Source of the DNA: JANNSO01 sp964485395
GTDB lineage: Bacteria; Spirochaetota; Spirochaetia; Treponematales; UBA12059
Direction: 5' to 3'
DNA length: 64,000 bases
Assembly: GCA_964485395.1 (NCBI GenBank)
Contig: CAZAJF010000023.1
Location: forward strand, 5,847 to 69,846
Positions 16,717 to 24,182 of the stretch are shown here, in pieces; position 1 is the stretch's first letter, and every line of letters starts with the position of its first letter. Under the pieces are notes generated by a model. The model searched no databases, had not been told where the DNA came from, and was given only the letters and a program-made list of their open reading frames with translations. A program made the position numbers and the translations under genes.

Positions 16717-17964
16717 ATGCGCACGTCTTTTCTGGTTATCGGCGGCGGCATCATCGGTCTCTCTACCGCCTGGCATCTGCAGCGTGAAAATCCCGATTCC
16801 TCCGTGGCGCTCGTCGAGGCAAAAGCCCGTACCTGCTCGGGCAACAGCGCGAAGAGCGCAGCGCTCTACAGGAATTTATACAGCTCCCGTACGGCGCGCA
16901 TGCTGTCCGAGAGCTCCATTTCGTATTACCTGCAAATCGCCGACCAGATCGCCCTCAAGCCCAGCGGCTATCTATGGACGTTTTCCGAAGCCCAGTGGCG
17001 CAATTACGAAAGCGACGCGAGGCTCCTGGCTTCGAGCGCCCGCGACGCACGCATCCTGAGCCGAGCGGAAATCCTTCAGCTCTACCGCTTTGGCGCGCAC
17101 GACGACGGCGACGATCGCGTGGGCTCAGCCCTCATGGGCAAGCGCTGCGGATCGCTTTCTGCGCAATTGCTGGCGGCGCACTACGAAAAACTTTTTTTGG
17201 CCGCGGGCGGCATCATCCATCGGGGGCGGCCCATCGCCGGCTTTCGGCTCAGTTCCGGGGCTGCGAAAAATTTTATCGCGGCGGTGGACGAGGCCGGCGA
17301 ATCCCTGGAGGCCGATACCTTCATCGCGGCTACCGGCTGCTGGCTTCAGGATCTTCTGGGACCGGTTGGAATCGCCTCGGGCGTATATTCCAAGAAACGC
17401 CAACTGTTTACGGTGAATCTCGAAAAATCGGAATTACTCTACGCAGAACTGTCGGACGGTACTCTTCCACCCAATATCATTCTGCCTGCGAGCGGCGTGT
17501 ACCTGAAACCCATACCCGAGAGGAACTGTTTCGTGGCGGGGCGCGCCGACGACCTGGGGCGCGCGTTCGAGCATCCCTACGGGCCTGTCTCCGCAGCCAA
17601 ACCCGAACCTGAATATTTTGAAACGATGATAGCGCCGGAACTGCGCAGACATTTTCCCGCCCTGGCGCGCGAGTTTCCCGACGCGCTGCCTCTGGCCAAT
17701 TCCTGGGCCGGGCACTACGACTACTACTGGCCCGATCGCAACCCGGTCGTGGAACGCGTCGCCAATCTTGTCTGGGTAGGCGGATCCTCGGGCTCCGGCA
17801 TCATGAAGGCTGACGCCATCGGCCGCATCGCCGCAGGCAAGGCGACGGGCGTTCCCGAGGTAATCTTGCCGCAGGCGGGATTCCACGGCGAGGATCATGC
17901 CTTTGCCGTCGACGACCTTTCGCTTCGAAACCGGAACGTGGAACGCGAAACGCTCGTTCTCTAG
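16717..17964 (+). CDS. DAO-type FAD-dependent oxidoreductase
   Basis: A 415-residue flavoprotein of the D-amino-acid oxidase family. The FAD/NAD motif FLVIGGGIIGLSTAWHL is at residues 5-21, and the C-terminal glycine-rich WVGGSSGSGIMKADAIGRI (about 350-368) closes the flavin site. Members oxidise amino acids, sarcosine or glycerol 3-phosphate. Next to an Xaa-Pro aminopeptidase a role in amino-acid or proline-type peptide breakdown is plausible but not shown. It starts 17 bp after pepP and ends 26 bp before the ABC/LuxR gene, on the same strand. Confidence 0.82.
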   Translation: MRTSFLVIGGGIIGLSTAWHLQRENPDSSVALVEAKARTCSGNSAKSAALYRNLYSSRTARMLSESSISYYLQIADQIALKPSGYLWTFSEAQWRNYESDARLLASSARDARILSRAEILQLYRFGAHDDGDDRVGSALMGKRCGSLSAQLLAAHYEKLFLAAGGIIHRGRPIAGFRLSSGAAKNFIAAVDEAGESLEADTFIAATGCWLQDLLGPVGIASGVYSKKRQLFTVNLEKSELLYAELSDGTLPPNIILPASGVYLKPIPERNCFVAGRADDLGRAFEHPYGPVSAAKPEPEYFETMIAPELRRHFPALAREFPDALPLANSWAGHYDYYWPDRNPVVERVANLVWVGGSSGSGIMKADAIGRIAAGKATGVPEVILPQAGFHGEDHAFAVDDLSLRNRNVERETLVL

Positions 17965-17990
17965 ATTCATTCCTTTTTTGAGGAGTACGC

Positions 17991-18893
17991 GTGCAGGCTA
18001 TCCATATAGAGATTGAGGCGGGCAAGGCCCTCGCCGTAATCGGGGCCAAGGCCAGCGGCAAGACGACGCTGTGCCGCTTGCTTGCGTCGCTGCCGGTCGA
18101 AAAAGATTTCCGCCGGGCAGTATTCCTGAACGGCATGCAGCTGTCAGACAAAGTCCGCGGAAAAAATAACGGAACCCCCGTCCTCGTGGACATAGACGGG
18201 GCGGGGCGGCTCATTCCCGGCCTCAGCGTCGCGGAAAATATATTCCTGGACCGTCAATGCACCGATTCGCTCGGACGCATCAACTGGAGCCAGCTCTTCT
18301 CTGAGACCGCTAATATTTTCGCGAAGCTGGGCATAAAGGATCTTTTGCCCGATTCCCAGGCGGCGGGCTTGTCGCTGCATCAAAAGATCGAAGTGCTTCT
18401 GTGCCAGCTATTCGCCAGGAACACCAGGCTTTACATTATCGACGAGATAACCAAGTACATCTCCGTGACGGAGTCCGCAGCCTTGCTAGGGGCCATCGCC
18501 TCGCTAAAATCCTTGGGCGCCAGCGTAATTTTCATACCGTATCGCATCGAGGAGCTGGCTTGTTTCACCGACACGGTAGCCATCCTCCATCGCGGCGAGA
18601 TCAACGGGCCCATCCTGAATTTCGCGAGCGTGAGCTATGAGCATATCATCAATGTGATGATGGGCAGGGAACAGGACGACAGCGCCGTCGCGGGCAGGTT
18701 CATTTCCCGGTTCAGCGCAACGGAGCGCGAGATGGAAGTGGTCATGTACGCCGCCAAGGGACTTTCCAACGAGGACATCGCCGAGCGCCTGTGCATTTCG
18801 GTGGGTACGGTAAAAAACCACGTGTATAACCTGTTCCAAAAGACGGGCGTGAAGAATCGCGTGGAGCTGTGCAACCTCATCAAGCTTCAATAA
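17991..18893 (+). CDS. Degenerate sugar-ABC ATPase domain fused to LuxR-type HTH regulator
   Basis: Residues about 1-235 align by eye with the first nucleotide-binding half of the XylG-type ATPase encoded downstream at 20254; compare VAENIFLDRQ with VAENILMDRQ, and INWSQLFSE with INWSSVYSE. Walker A (GAKASGKT, 18-25) and Walker B (LYIIDE) are kept. The Q-loop Gln, the signature (LSLHQK in place of LSGGQ or LTVGKQ) and the switch His (Tyr in FIPYRIEEL) are lost. Residues 241-300 are a LuxR/GerE helix-turn-helix (GLSNEDIAERLCISVGTVKN). The GTG start has GAGGAG upstream. It probably binds nucleotide without turnover and controls transcription, most likely of the adjacent transporter. Confidence 0.85.
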   Translation: MQAIHIEIEAGKALAVIGAKASGKTTLCRLLASLPVEKDFRRAVFLNGMQLSDKVRGKNNGTPVLVDIDGAGRLIPGLSVAENIFLDRQCTDSLGRINWSQLFSETANIFAKLGIKDLLPDSQAAGLSLHQKIEVLLCQLFARNTRLYIIDEITKYISVTESAALLGAIASLKSLGASVIFIPYRIEELACFTDTVAILHRGEINGPILNFASVSYEHIINVMMGREQDDSAVAGRFISRFSATEREMEVVMYAAKGLSNEDIAERLCISVGTVKNHVYNLFQKTGVKNRVELCNLIKLQ

Positions 18894-18994
18894 TCGCCAA
18901 AATCCGGGAGCGTTTTCTCCAGTGACCATTAACTCGCCAATGATCGCGACGATAGCCGTGGGTTAAATAACAGGCACTTAAATTATTTCCTATA

Positions 18995-19049
18995 ACTAAA
19001 GTACCAGATCGCCGTAAAACCGCGTGCCAAGTTAAAACAGTACTTTAGT
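18995..19049. promoter_or_regulatory. Perfect 10-bp inverted repeat in the xylF promoter region
   Basis: ACTAAAGTAC (18995-19004) and its complement GTACTTTAGT (19040-19049) are separated by 35 bp; their centres are 45 bp apart. The left arm abuts TATAAC (18991-18996), a possible -10 box. The pair lies between the ABC/LuxR regulator and the xylF-like gene and is a good candidate operator. A 35-nt loop makes an RNA hairpin less likely. Confidence 0.5.
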
Positions 19050-19118
19050 CACATTGACGAATCCGCGGTTCGGCTTGAATCTGTCGCATCACGCAAGAAA
19101 AACCCAGGAGGAATTTTT

Positions 19119-20186
19119 ATGGCACGAGGAACAAGGTTCGCGATAGGCATCGCGGTCGCGCTGATGGCTCTTATGTTGGTCGTATCATGCGACAAAGTCC
19201 AGAAGGCCGGCGGCAAAATCAAGATAGGCTTCATATTGAAGACGATGCAGGAAGAGCGATACCAGAAAGACAAGGCGTACTTTACCGCCAAGGCCGAATC
19301 GCTGGGCGCCGAGGTCATCTTCGATTCCTGCAACAACGACGAGCAGATCCAGTTGGCTAAATTCGAGAACATGCTGTCCAAAGGCGTCGACGTCATCGTA
19401 CTGCAGCCGGTCAATACCGGAACCGCGGGCAACATGGTAAAGATGGCCAAGAAAGAAAAAGTAATCGTCGTGGGCTACGACTCCCTCCTTGAAAACGGAC
19501 CTCTGGATGTGCACATTATGCATAACGCGTTCGAGGTAGGCGTTCTCGAGGCAAAAGCTTTCGTGGAATGGATGGTTGCCAAAGGCCTCAAGGAAGCCAG
19601 CGTCGTCATCATCAAGGGACAGGCCGGAGATTCCTACGCCAACGACCTTACCCGCGGCGTCAAGTCCATCCTGTCCACCCACGCCGAGGTGAAGATCCTC
19701 GATGAGCAGTCCCATGAAGGCTGGTCCACGGACAAAGCCATGGCCACCGCGGAAAACGTGCTTTCCAAGTACAATAATAAAATCGACGCGTTCCTGTGCA
19801 ATAACTCAGGTTTGGCCCGTGGCGTGCTCGCTGCGCTCAAAGCCCAGAACCTGGCCTCGGTAGACAAGGTTTTCGTCGCCGGCGCCGATGCCGACCTTAT
19901 CAACGTGCGCTTCGTAGCCCAGGGAATCCAGGGCGTGGAAGTATACGCCGCCATCAAGCCGCTCGCCGAGATTGCCGCTGAGGCCGCGTTCATGCTCGCA
20001 AGCGACAAGAAGACTCCGGCCGTCGACGTGCTTAAGGATAAATTCTCGTACACGATGGTGAACAACGGTTTCCAGGACGTCATGGTCATCAACGCGAATA
20101 TCTACCTAGTAACGAAAGATACCATTCGCGACACCGTAATCAAGCTCGAATACCTCACCGAAGCGCAGGTCTATTCGGCCGACTGA
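19119..20186 (+). CDS. xylF: XylF-like sugar-binding lipoprotein of an ABC transporter
   Basis: A 355-residue periplasmic binding protein with an N-terminal lipobox (LMLVVSC, Cys about 26), so it is anchored as a lipoprotein. The body resembles D-xylose-binding XylF: ERYQKDKAYFTAKAESLGAE, FENMLSKGVDVIVLQPVN, NNKIDAFLCNNSGLARG and VFVAGADADL line up with the known family order. It delivers a pentose or related sugar to the XylG/XylH complex. AGGAGG precedes the ATG. A stable hairpin separates it from the ATPase gene, as is common where the binding protein is made in excess. Xylose is the likeliest ligand, but other aldoses are possible. Confidence 0.87.
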   Translation: MARGTRFAIGIAVALMALMLVVSCDKVQKAGGKIKIGFILKTMQEERYQKDKAYFTAKAESLGAEVIFDSCNNDEQIQLAKFENMLSKGVDVIVLQPVNTGTAGNMVKMAKKEKVIVVGYDSLLENGPLDVHIMHNAFEVGVLEAKAFVEWMVAKGLKEASVVIIKGQAGDSYANDLTRGVKSILSTHAEVKILDEQSHEGWSTDKAMATAENVLSKYNNKIDAFLCNNSGLARGVLAALKAQNLASVDKVFVAGADADLINVRFVAQGIQGVEVYAAIKPLAEIAAEAAFMLASDKKTPAVDVLKDKFSYTMVNNGFQDVMVINANIYLVTKDTIRDTVIKLEYLTEAQVYSAD

Positions 20187-20206
20187 TCTTGATCGGCGGA
20201 ACCAAA

Positions 20207-20234
20207 AAGCGGACGGCGCGAATCCCGTCCGCTT
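20207..20234 (+). promoter_or_regulatory. Intercistronic hairpin between xylF and xylG
   Basis: AAGCGGACGG (20207-20216) pairs perfectly with CCGTCCGCTT (20225-20234) around an 8-nt loop and has no T-run. Such a structure can protect the upstream message from 3' decay and lower expression of the downstream genes. Confidence 0.6.
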
Positions 20235-20253
20235 GTGCAAGCAAGGAGCAGGT

Positions 20254-21798
20254 ATGGGTAACATTGCCCTGAGAATGGAAAATATCGTCAAGGATTTTCC
20301 CGGCGTCCGCGCGCTCAATAGCGTAAATTTCGAGGCGCGCTATAACGAAGTCCTCGCATTGGTGGGCGAGAACGGAGCGGGAAAATCGACTCTCATGAAA
20401 GTCCTAAGCGGCGTGTGGCCGTACCCGGAGTACCAAGGCTCTATTTACGTGAACGGCGAGGAAAAAAGGTTTTCCGGCACCAAAGACGCCGAATCCAGCG
20501 GTATCGCCATAATTTACCAAGAACTCAATCTTATCGGCGACCTGACCGTGGCGGAAAATATCCTCATGGATAGGCAGAATACCGGGGTTTTCGGCCAGAT
20601 AAACTGGAGCTCAGTGTATTCGGAAGCCCAGAAATACCTCGACATGCTCGAGGTCGACGACGTAAAGCCTACGGATAAAATATGCGACCTGACCGTGGGA
20701 AAGCAGCAGCTCGTGGAAATCGCCAAGGCGCTTTCCACGAATGCCAAGATCATTATTTTCGACGAGCCCACATCGGCCCTCTCCGAGGCTGAGGCATCGA
20801 CCCTTTTCAAGACCATTCGCAGGCTTCGCGACAGCGGCGTGTGCGGCATCTATATTTCCCATAAAATGGACGAGATCGCGCAGATCGCCGACAGGATCGC
20901 CATACTTCGCGACGGCGAGACCATCGGGGAATCCTGCGCCGTCGATGAAATATCGCTGGATGAGATCATCAACCGGATGGTGGGCCGGAAGCTCAACGAC
21001 ATGTACCCGAAAGAAAACTTTACCCGCGGCAGGAAAGTCCTGGAAGTCCGCGATTTCCGCGTATCGCATCCCTTCATACCCGGCGAGAACATCGTGAAAG
21101 GCGTTTCCTTCGAGGCGTACGAAGGCGAGATACTGGGTATCGCCGGCCTCATGGGCTCGGGCCGTAGCGAGCTGGTAACGGGCATATTCGGAGCCTTCGC
21201 CTCGGAAACCTCGGGCGAGGTGCTGATCGACGGCAAGAGCGTGCATATCAAGTCGCCGCGCGACGCCATCGAATTGGGCATTGCCCTCATCACCGAAGAC
21301 CGCAAAACCTTCGGCATAATACCCGGGCAAAGCGTATCGTCCAACATGATGCTGTGCTCGCTGGAGTCCGTCTCCAACGCGATGGGAATAATAGACCGCG
21401 GCAAGGAACGCACCGTGGCGGAAGATTACGTGAACAGGCTCTCCATCAAGGTGCCGTCGCTGGAAGTATCGGTGGACAAGCTCTCCGGGGGCAACCAGCA
21501 AAAAGTAATCGTGAGCAAATGGCTCAACACCAAGCCAAGGATTTTAATACTGGACGAGCCTACCAGGGGCATCGACGTAGGCGCCAAGGTAGAGATCTAC
21601 CGCATCATGAATTCGCTCGTCAAGCAGGGCGTCGTGGTAATCATGATTTCCTCGGAACTTCAGGAAGTCGTGGGCATGAGCGACCGGGTACTCGTGATGG
21701 CGGAAGGCGAGCTGAAGGCCTGCCTGACCAAAGAAGAAATCTCAAGGGAAGCGATTATGAAAAGCTGCATAAAGACAAGGGAAGGGCGCCTACGATGA
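20254..21798 (+). CDS. xylG: XylG-like sugar ABC transporter ATPase (two NBDs)
   Basis: A 514-residue cytoplasmic ATPase with two fused nucleotide-binding domains, as in RbsA/MglA/XylG. NBD1 has Walker A GENGAGKST and Walker B IIIFDEPTSALS; its signature is LTVGKQQ. NBD2 has the normal signature LSGGNQQK and Walker B ILILDEPTRGID, but its P-loop position reads GLMGSGRSE, as usual in this family. The segment LSGVWPYPEYQG is typical of XylG. The start ATG 20254 is preferred over an upstream in-frame GTG because AAGGAG (20242-20247) precedes it. Its stop overlaps the permease start by 4 bp. Confidence 0.9.
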   Translation: MGNIALRMENIVKDFPGVRALNSVNFEARYNEVLALVGENGAGKSTLMKVLSGVWPYPEYQGSIYVNGEEKRFSGTKDAESSGIAIIYQELNLIGDLTVAENILMDRQNTGVFGQINWSSVYSEAQKYLDMLEVDDVKPTDKICDLTVGKQQLVEIAKALSTNAKIIIFDEPTSALSEAEASTLFKTIRRLRDSGVCGIYISHKMDEIAQIADRIAILRDGETIGESCAVDEISLDEIINRMVGRKLNDMYPKENFTRGRKVLEVRDFRVSHPFIPGENIVKGVSFEAYEGEILGIAGLMGSGRSELVTGIFGAFASETSGEVLIDGKSVHIKSPRDAIELGIALITEDRKTFGIIPGQSVSSNMMLCSLESVSNAMGIIDRGKERTVAEDYVNRLSIKVPSLEVSVDKLSGGNQQKVIVSKWLNTKPRILILDEPTRGIDVGAKVEIYRIMNSLVKQGVVVIMISSELQEVVGMSDRVLVMAEGELKACLTKEEISREAIMKSCIKTREGRLR

Positions 21799-22907
21799 AA
21801 AAGTTCCTCAGGGATAACGCGACACTGATAGCGCTCGTCGCGTTGATCGTCGGCATGAGCGTACTCGACTCTTCATTTTTTACGCCGCGCAACCTAAGCA
21901 ATCTCGTGCGACAGGTAACCATCATCGGCATAATCAGCGTGGGCATGACCTGGGTGATCCTCTTGGGCGGCATCGACCTTTCCGTAGGATCGGTAGCAGG
22001 GCTCGCCGCCATCGTGGTTACGCTCCTCATGAAGGCGGGCGTCAACGTCTGGCTTTCCATCGGCATAACCGTGCTGACAACCGGCGTGCTCATCGGCGCC
22101 TGGAACGGTTTCTGGGTCGCGAAATTCAAGATGCCGCCGTTCATCATCACGCTGGGCATGATGACCATAGCGCGCGGCCTTGCGTTGACGCTGTCTGACG
22201 GAACCTCGGTTCCGGTTACCGATTCCTCCTTTGCGCGGATCGGCGGGGAGTACCTGCCCATCGTCGCCAGCGGACTTTTGCTGGCAGCGGGGTATTTCGT
22301 GTTCCTCTTCGCGCAGTACAGCAATATTCTGCAGAAGAAGAAATACAAGCTGCGCATCGTCAAAATTGAAGAGATTGTGCGCTTCGTATCCGTGACGCTT
22401 ACCTTCGGCTTGATGTTCTACGTGTTCACGAGCTACCAGGGCATACCGCTTCCCGTTATAATTTTCGCCACGGCGGCCTTGATAGGCGGCTTCATACTTT
22501 CCAGCACGAGATTCGGCCGGCGCATCTACGCCATAGGCGGAAACGAGGAGGCAGCCAGGCTCTCGGGCATCAATGTGTTCAAGACCGTCACCGTGGTATA
22601 CACGGCGGCCGCGTTCCTGGCGTCCATTTCCGGCATCATGCTCGCGTCGCGACTCGACGGCGCATCTCCGAACCTCGGCAACATGTTCGAGTTGGACGCG
22701 ATCGCCTCGGTAGTCATCGGCGGTACGTCGCTTTCGGGAGGAATCGGCACGATAGCCGGCACTATCGTGGGTACGTTCATCATAGGAGTATTGAACAACG
22801 GGATGAGTCTTTTGGGCGTAAACATGTTTTATCAGCTCATGATCAAGGGCTTCATCATCATCTTTGCCGTTCTGTTCGATATTCTCAATAAAAAACGCCG
22901 GGCTTGA
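21795..22907 (+). CDS. xylH: XylH-like sugar ABC transporter permease
   Basis: A 370-residue permease of the RbsC/XylH family with about ten membrane helices. The family motif region GGIDLSVGSVAGLAAIV (about 52-68) and the C-terminal AIGGNEEAARLSGINV coupling segment, which contacts the ATPase, are clear. The long middle loop with charged residues (ILQKKKYKLRIVKIEE) is as expected for the longer XylH type. The ATG overlaps the TGA of xylG in an ATGA arrangement, so translation is coupled. A strong terminator follows, ending the xylFGH operon. Confidence 0.9.
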   Translation: MKKFLRDNATLIALVALIVGMSVLDSSFFTPRNLSNLVRQVTIIGIISVGMTWVILLGGIDLSVGSVAGLAAIVVTLLMKAGVNVWLSIGITVLTTGVLIGAWNGFWVAKFKMPPFIITLGMMTIARGLALTLSDGTSVPVTDSSFARIGGEYLPIVASGLLLAAGYFVFLFAQYSNILQKKKYKLRIVKIEEIVRFVSVTLTFGLMFYVFTSYQGIPLPVIIFATAALIGGFILSSTRFGRRIYAIGGNEEAARLSGINVFKTVTVVYTAAAFLASISGIMLASRLDGASPNLGNMFELDAIASVVIGGTSLSGGIGTIAGTIVGTFIIGVLNNGMSLLGVNMFYQLMIKGFIIIFAVLFDILNKKRRA

Positions 22908-22947
22908 GGTTTTTTCCCTGCGCGCTTTCCGGGGATCGGGCGATTTT

Positions 22948-22977
22948 GGCTGCCTGCGTAAGCAGGCGGCCTTTTTT
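22948..22977 (+). terminator. Intrinsic terminator of the xylFGH operon
   Basis: GGCTGCCTGC (22948-22957) and GCAGGCGGCC (22962-22971) form a 10-bp stem with one wobble pair and a GTAA tetraloop, followed by six T residues. Confidence 0.9.
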
Positions 22978-23027
22978 CAAAAGGCGGTCTTTTTGACAGC
23001 CTGCGGCGCATGAATTATATTTGAACG

Positions 23028-24173
23028 ATGATACGCAAGATCGGCGGGCTCTTATATCGTACCGCGGGAATCATCCTTGTTTGGGCAAGCTTCGTTCTGA
23101 TGCAGGGCTGCCATCGCGAAAACCGCGGAGGCGCGGCAGCGGTTCCGGTGGCAGACGATCTTCTCTTGCCCATCGTGGGCATCGGTCCCCATAATGAAAC
23201 CCCTTCAACGATCGCCGATTTGCGCCGAATTCTTAAAAATGTAAAACCCGGAAGTTTTAACCGGGAAAATTCCGAGATAGCCCTCTGCATGCACGATTTA
23301 TACAATGACTGGTCGCAAGCCATCGTTCGTGGAATCACCGCTACGCTGGATCTGTATGGCCTGCAGCTTTCCGTCGTCACCGATGGCGAGTTTAATATTA
23401 ACAAACAGCTCAAGGATATCGATAACGTAATTTCGCTGAAGCCGCGCGTCATGATCGTCTTGCCCTTGGACGTGGACGCGGTGGTTCCCGTTTTAAGAAA
23501 AGCCGTGGAAACAGGAATCCAGCTGGCGTTCATCGACGCAGTACCCACCGGCTTTACCGCGAAAAAAGAGTATATTGCCTGGGCCGTCGGCGACGCGTAC
23601 GTGATGGGAAAAGGCAGCGCGGAATTGCTGTGCGACTACTTGGGCAACAAAGGATCCATCGCGCTCCTGCACTGGAAAAACAAGATGTTTACCGTGGACA
23701 AGCGCTCCGAGGCGGCCCTGGACGTCGTGGGCGGACGTCCGGGGATAACTCTCGTGGAACAACTGTATTTCAAGGATTTTTCCGAGATAAACGGACTGGT
23801 GAGCTCCCTTCTCGAGCGGCATCCCGATCTCGGCGGCTTGTGGGCGGTGTGGGATACGCCCGCATTCGAGGCGATCGGCGCTATAAAGGCGAAATCCGCC
23901 CGAACGGTCGTTACCGCCTCGGATATGAGCGCGGACGTAGCGAGAGCTATCGCGAAAAACGATGTCATGATCGGCACGACGGTGGATCATCCCTACGATC
24001 AAGGTGTCATCGAGGCGCTGATCGCGGTAGCCATTTTGGCGCAGGTGGAGATTCCTCCGTATTTCGTGGTTCCCGCCGAGAAAGTCACGAAGGAAAACCT
24101 GGGGGCCGCGTGGAAACGAATGTATCACGCGCCATTGCCTGAAAATTTTGAGGACCTGCCGAAAGGCGACTGA
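23028..24173 (+). CDS. Sugar-binding-type periplasmic lipoprotein paired with hybrid kinase
   Basis: A 381-residue protein with a lipoprotein-like N terminus (ASFVLMQGC, Cys about 28) and a periplasmic-binding-protein type 1 fold. INKQLKDIDNVISLKPRVM and IVLPLDVDAVVPVLRKAVE match the RbsB/XylF second-strand region, and VMIGTTVDHPYDQG matches the C-terminal hinge. It lies after the xylFGH terminator and 9 bp before a hybrid histidine kinase, so it more likely presents a sugar to that kinase than to a transporter, as the binding proteins of VirA- or TorS-type sensors do. It is distinct in sequence from XylF at 19119. The ligand is unknown. Confidence 0.82.
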   Translation: MIRKIGGLLYRTAGIILVWASFVLMQGCHRENRGGAAAVPVADDLLLPIVGIGPHNETPSTIADLRRILKNVKPGSFNRENSEIALCMHDLYNDWSQAIVRGITATLDLYGLQLSVVTDGEFNINKQLKDIDNVISLKPRVMIVLPLDVDAVVPVLRKAVETGIQLAFIDAVPTGFTAKKEYIAWAVGDAYVMGKGSAELLCDYLGNKGSIALLHWKNKMFTVDKRSEAALDVVGGRPGITLVEQLYFKDFSEINGLVSSLLERHPDLGGLWAVWDTPAFEAIGAIKAKSARTVVTASDMSADVARAIAKNDVMIGTTVDHPYDQGVIEALIAVAILAQVEIPPYFVVPAEKVTKENLGAAWKRMYHAPLPENFEDLPKGD

Positions 24174-24182
24174 AGCATTACG

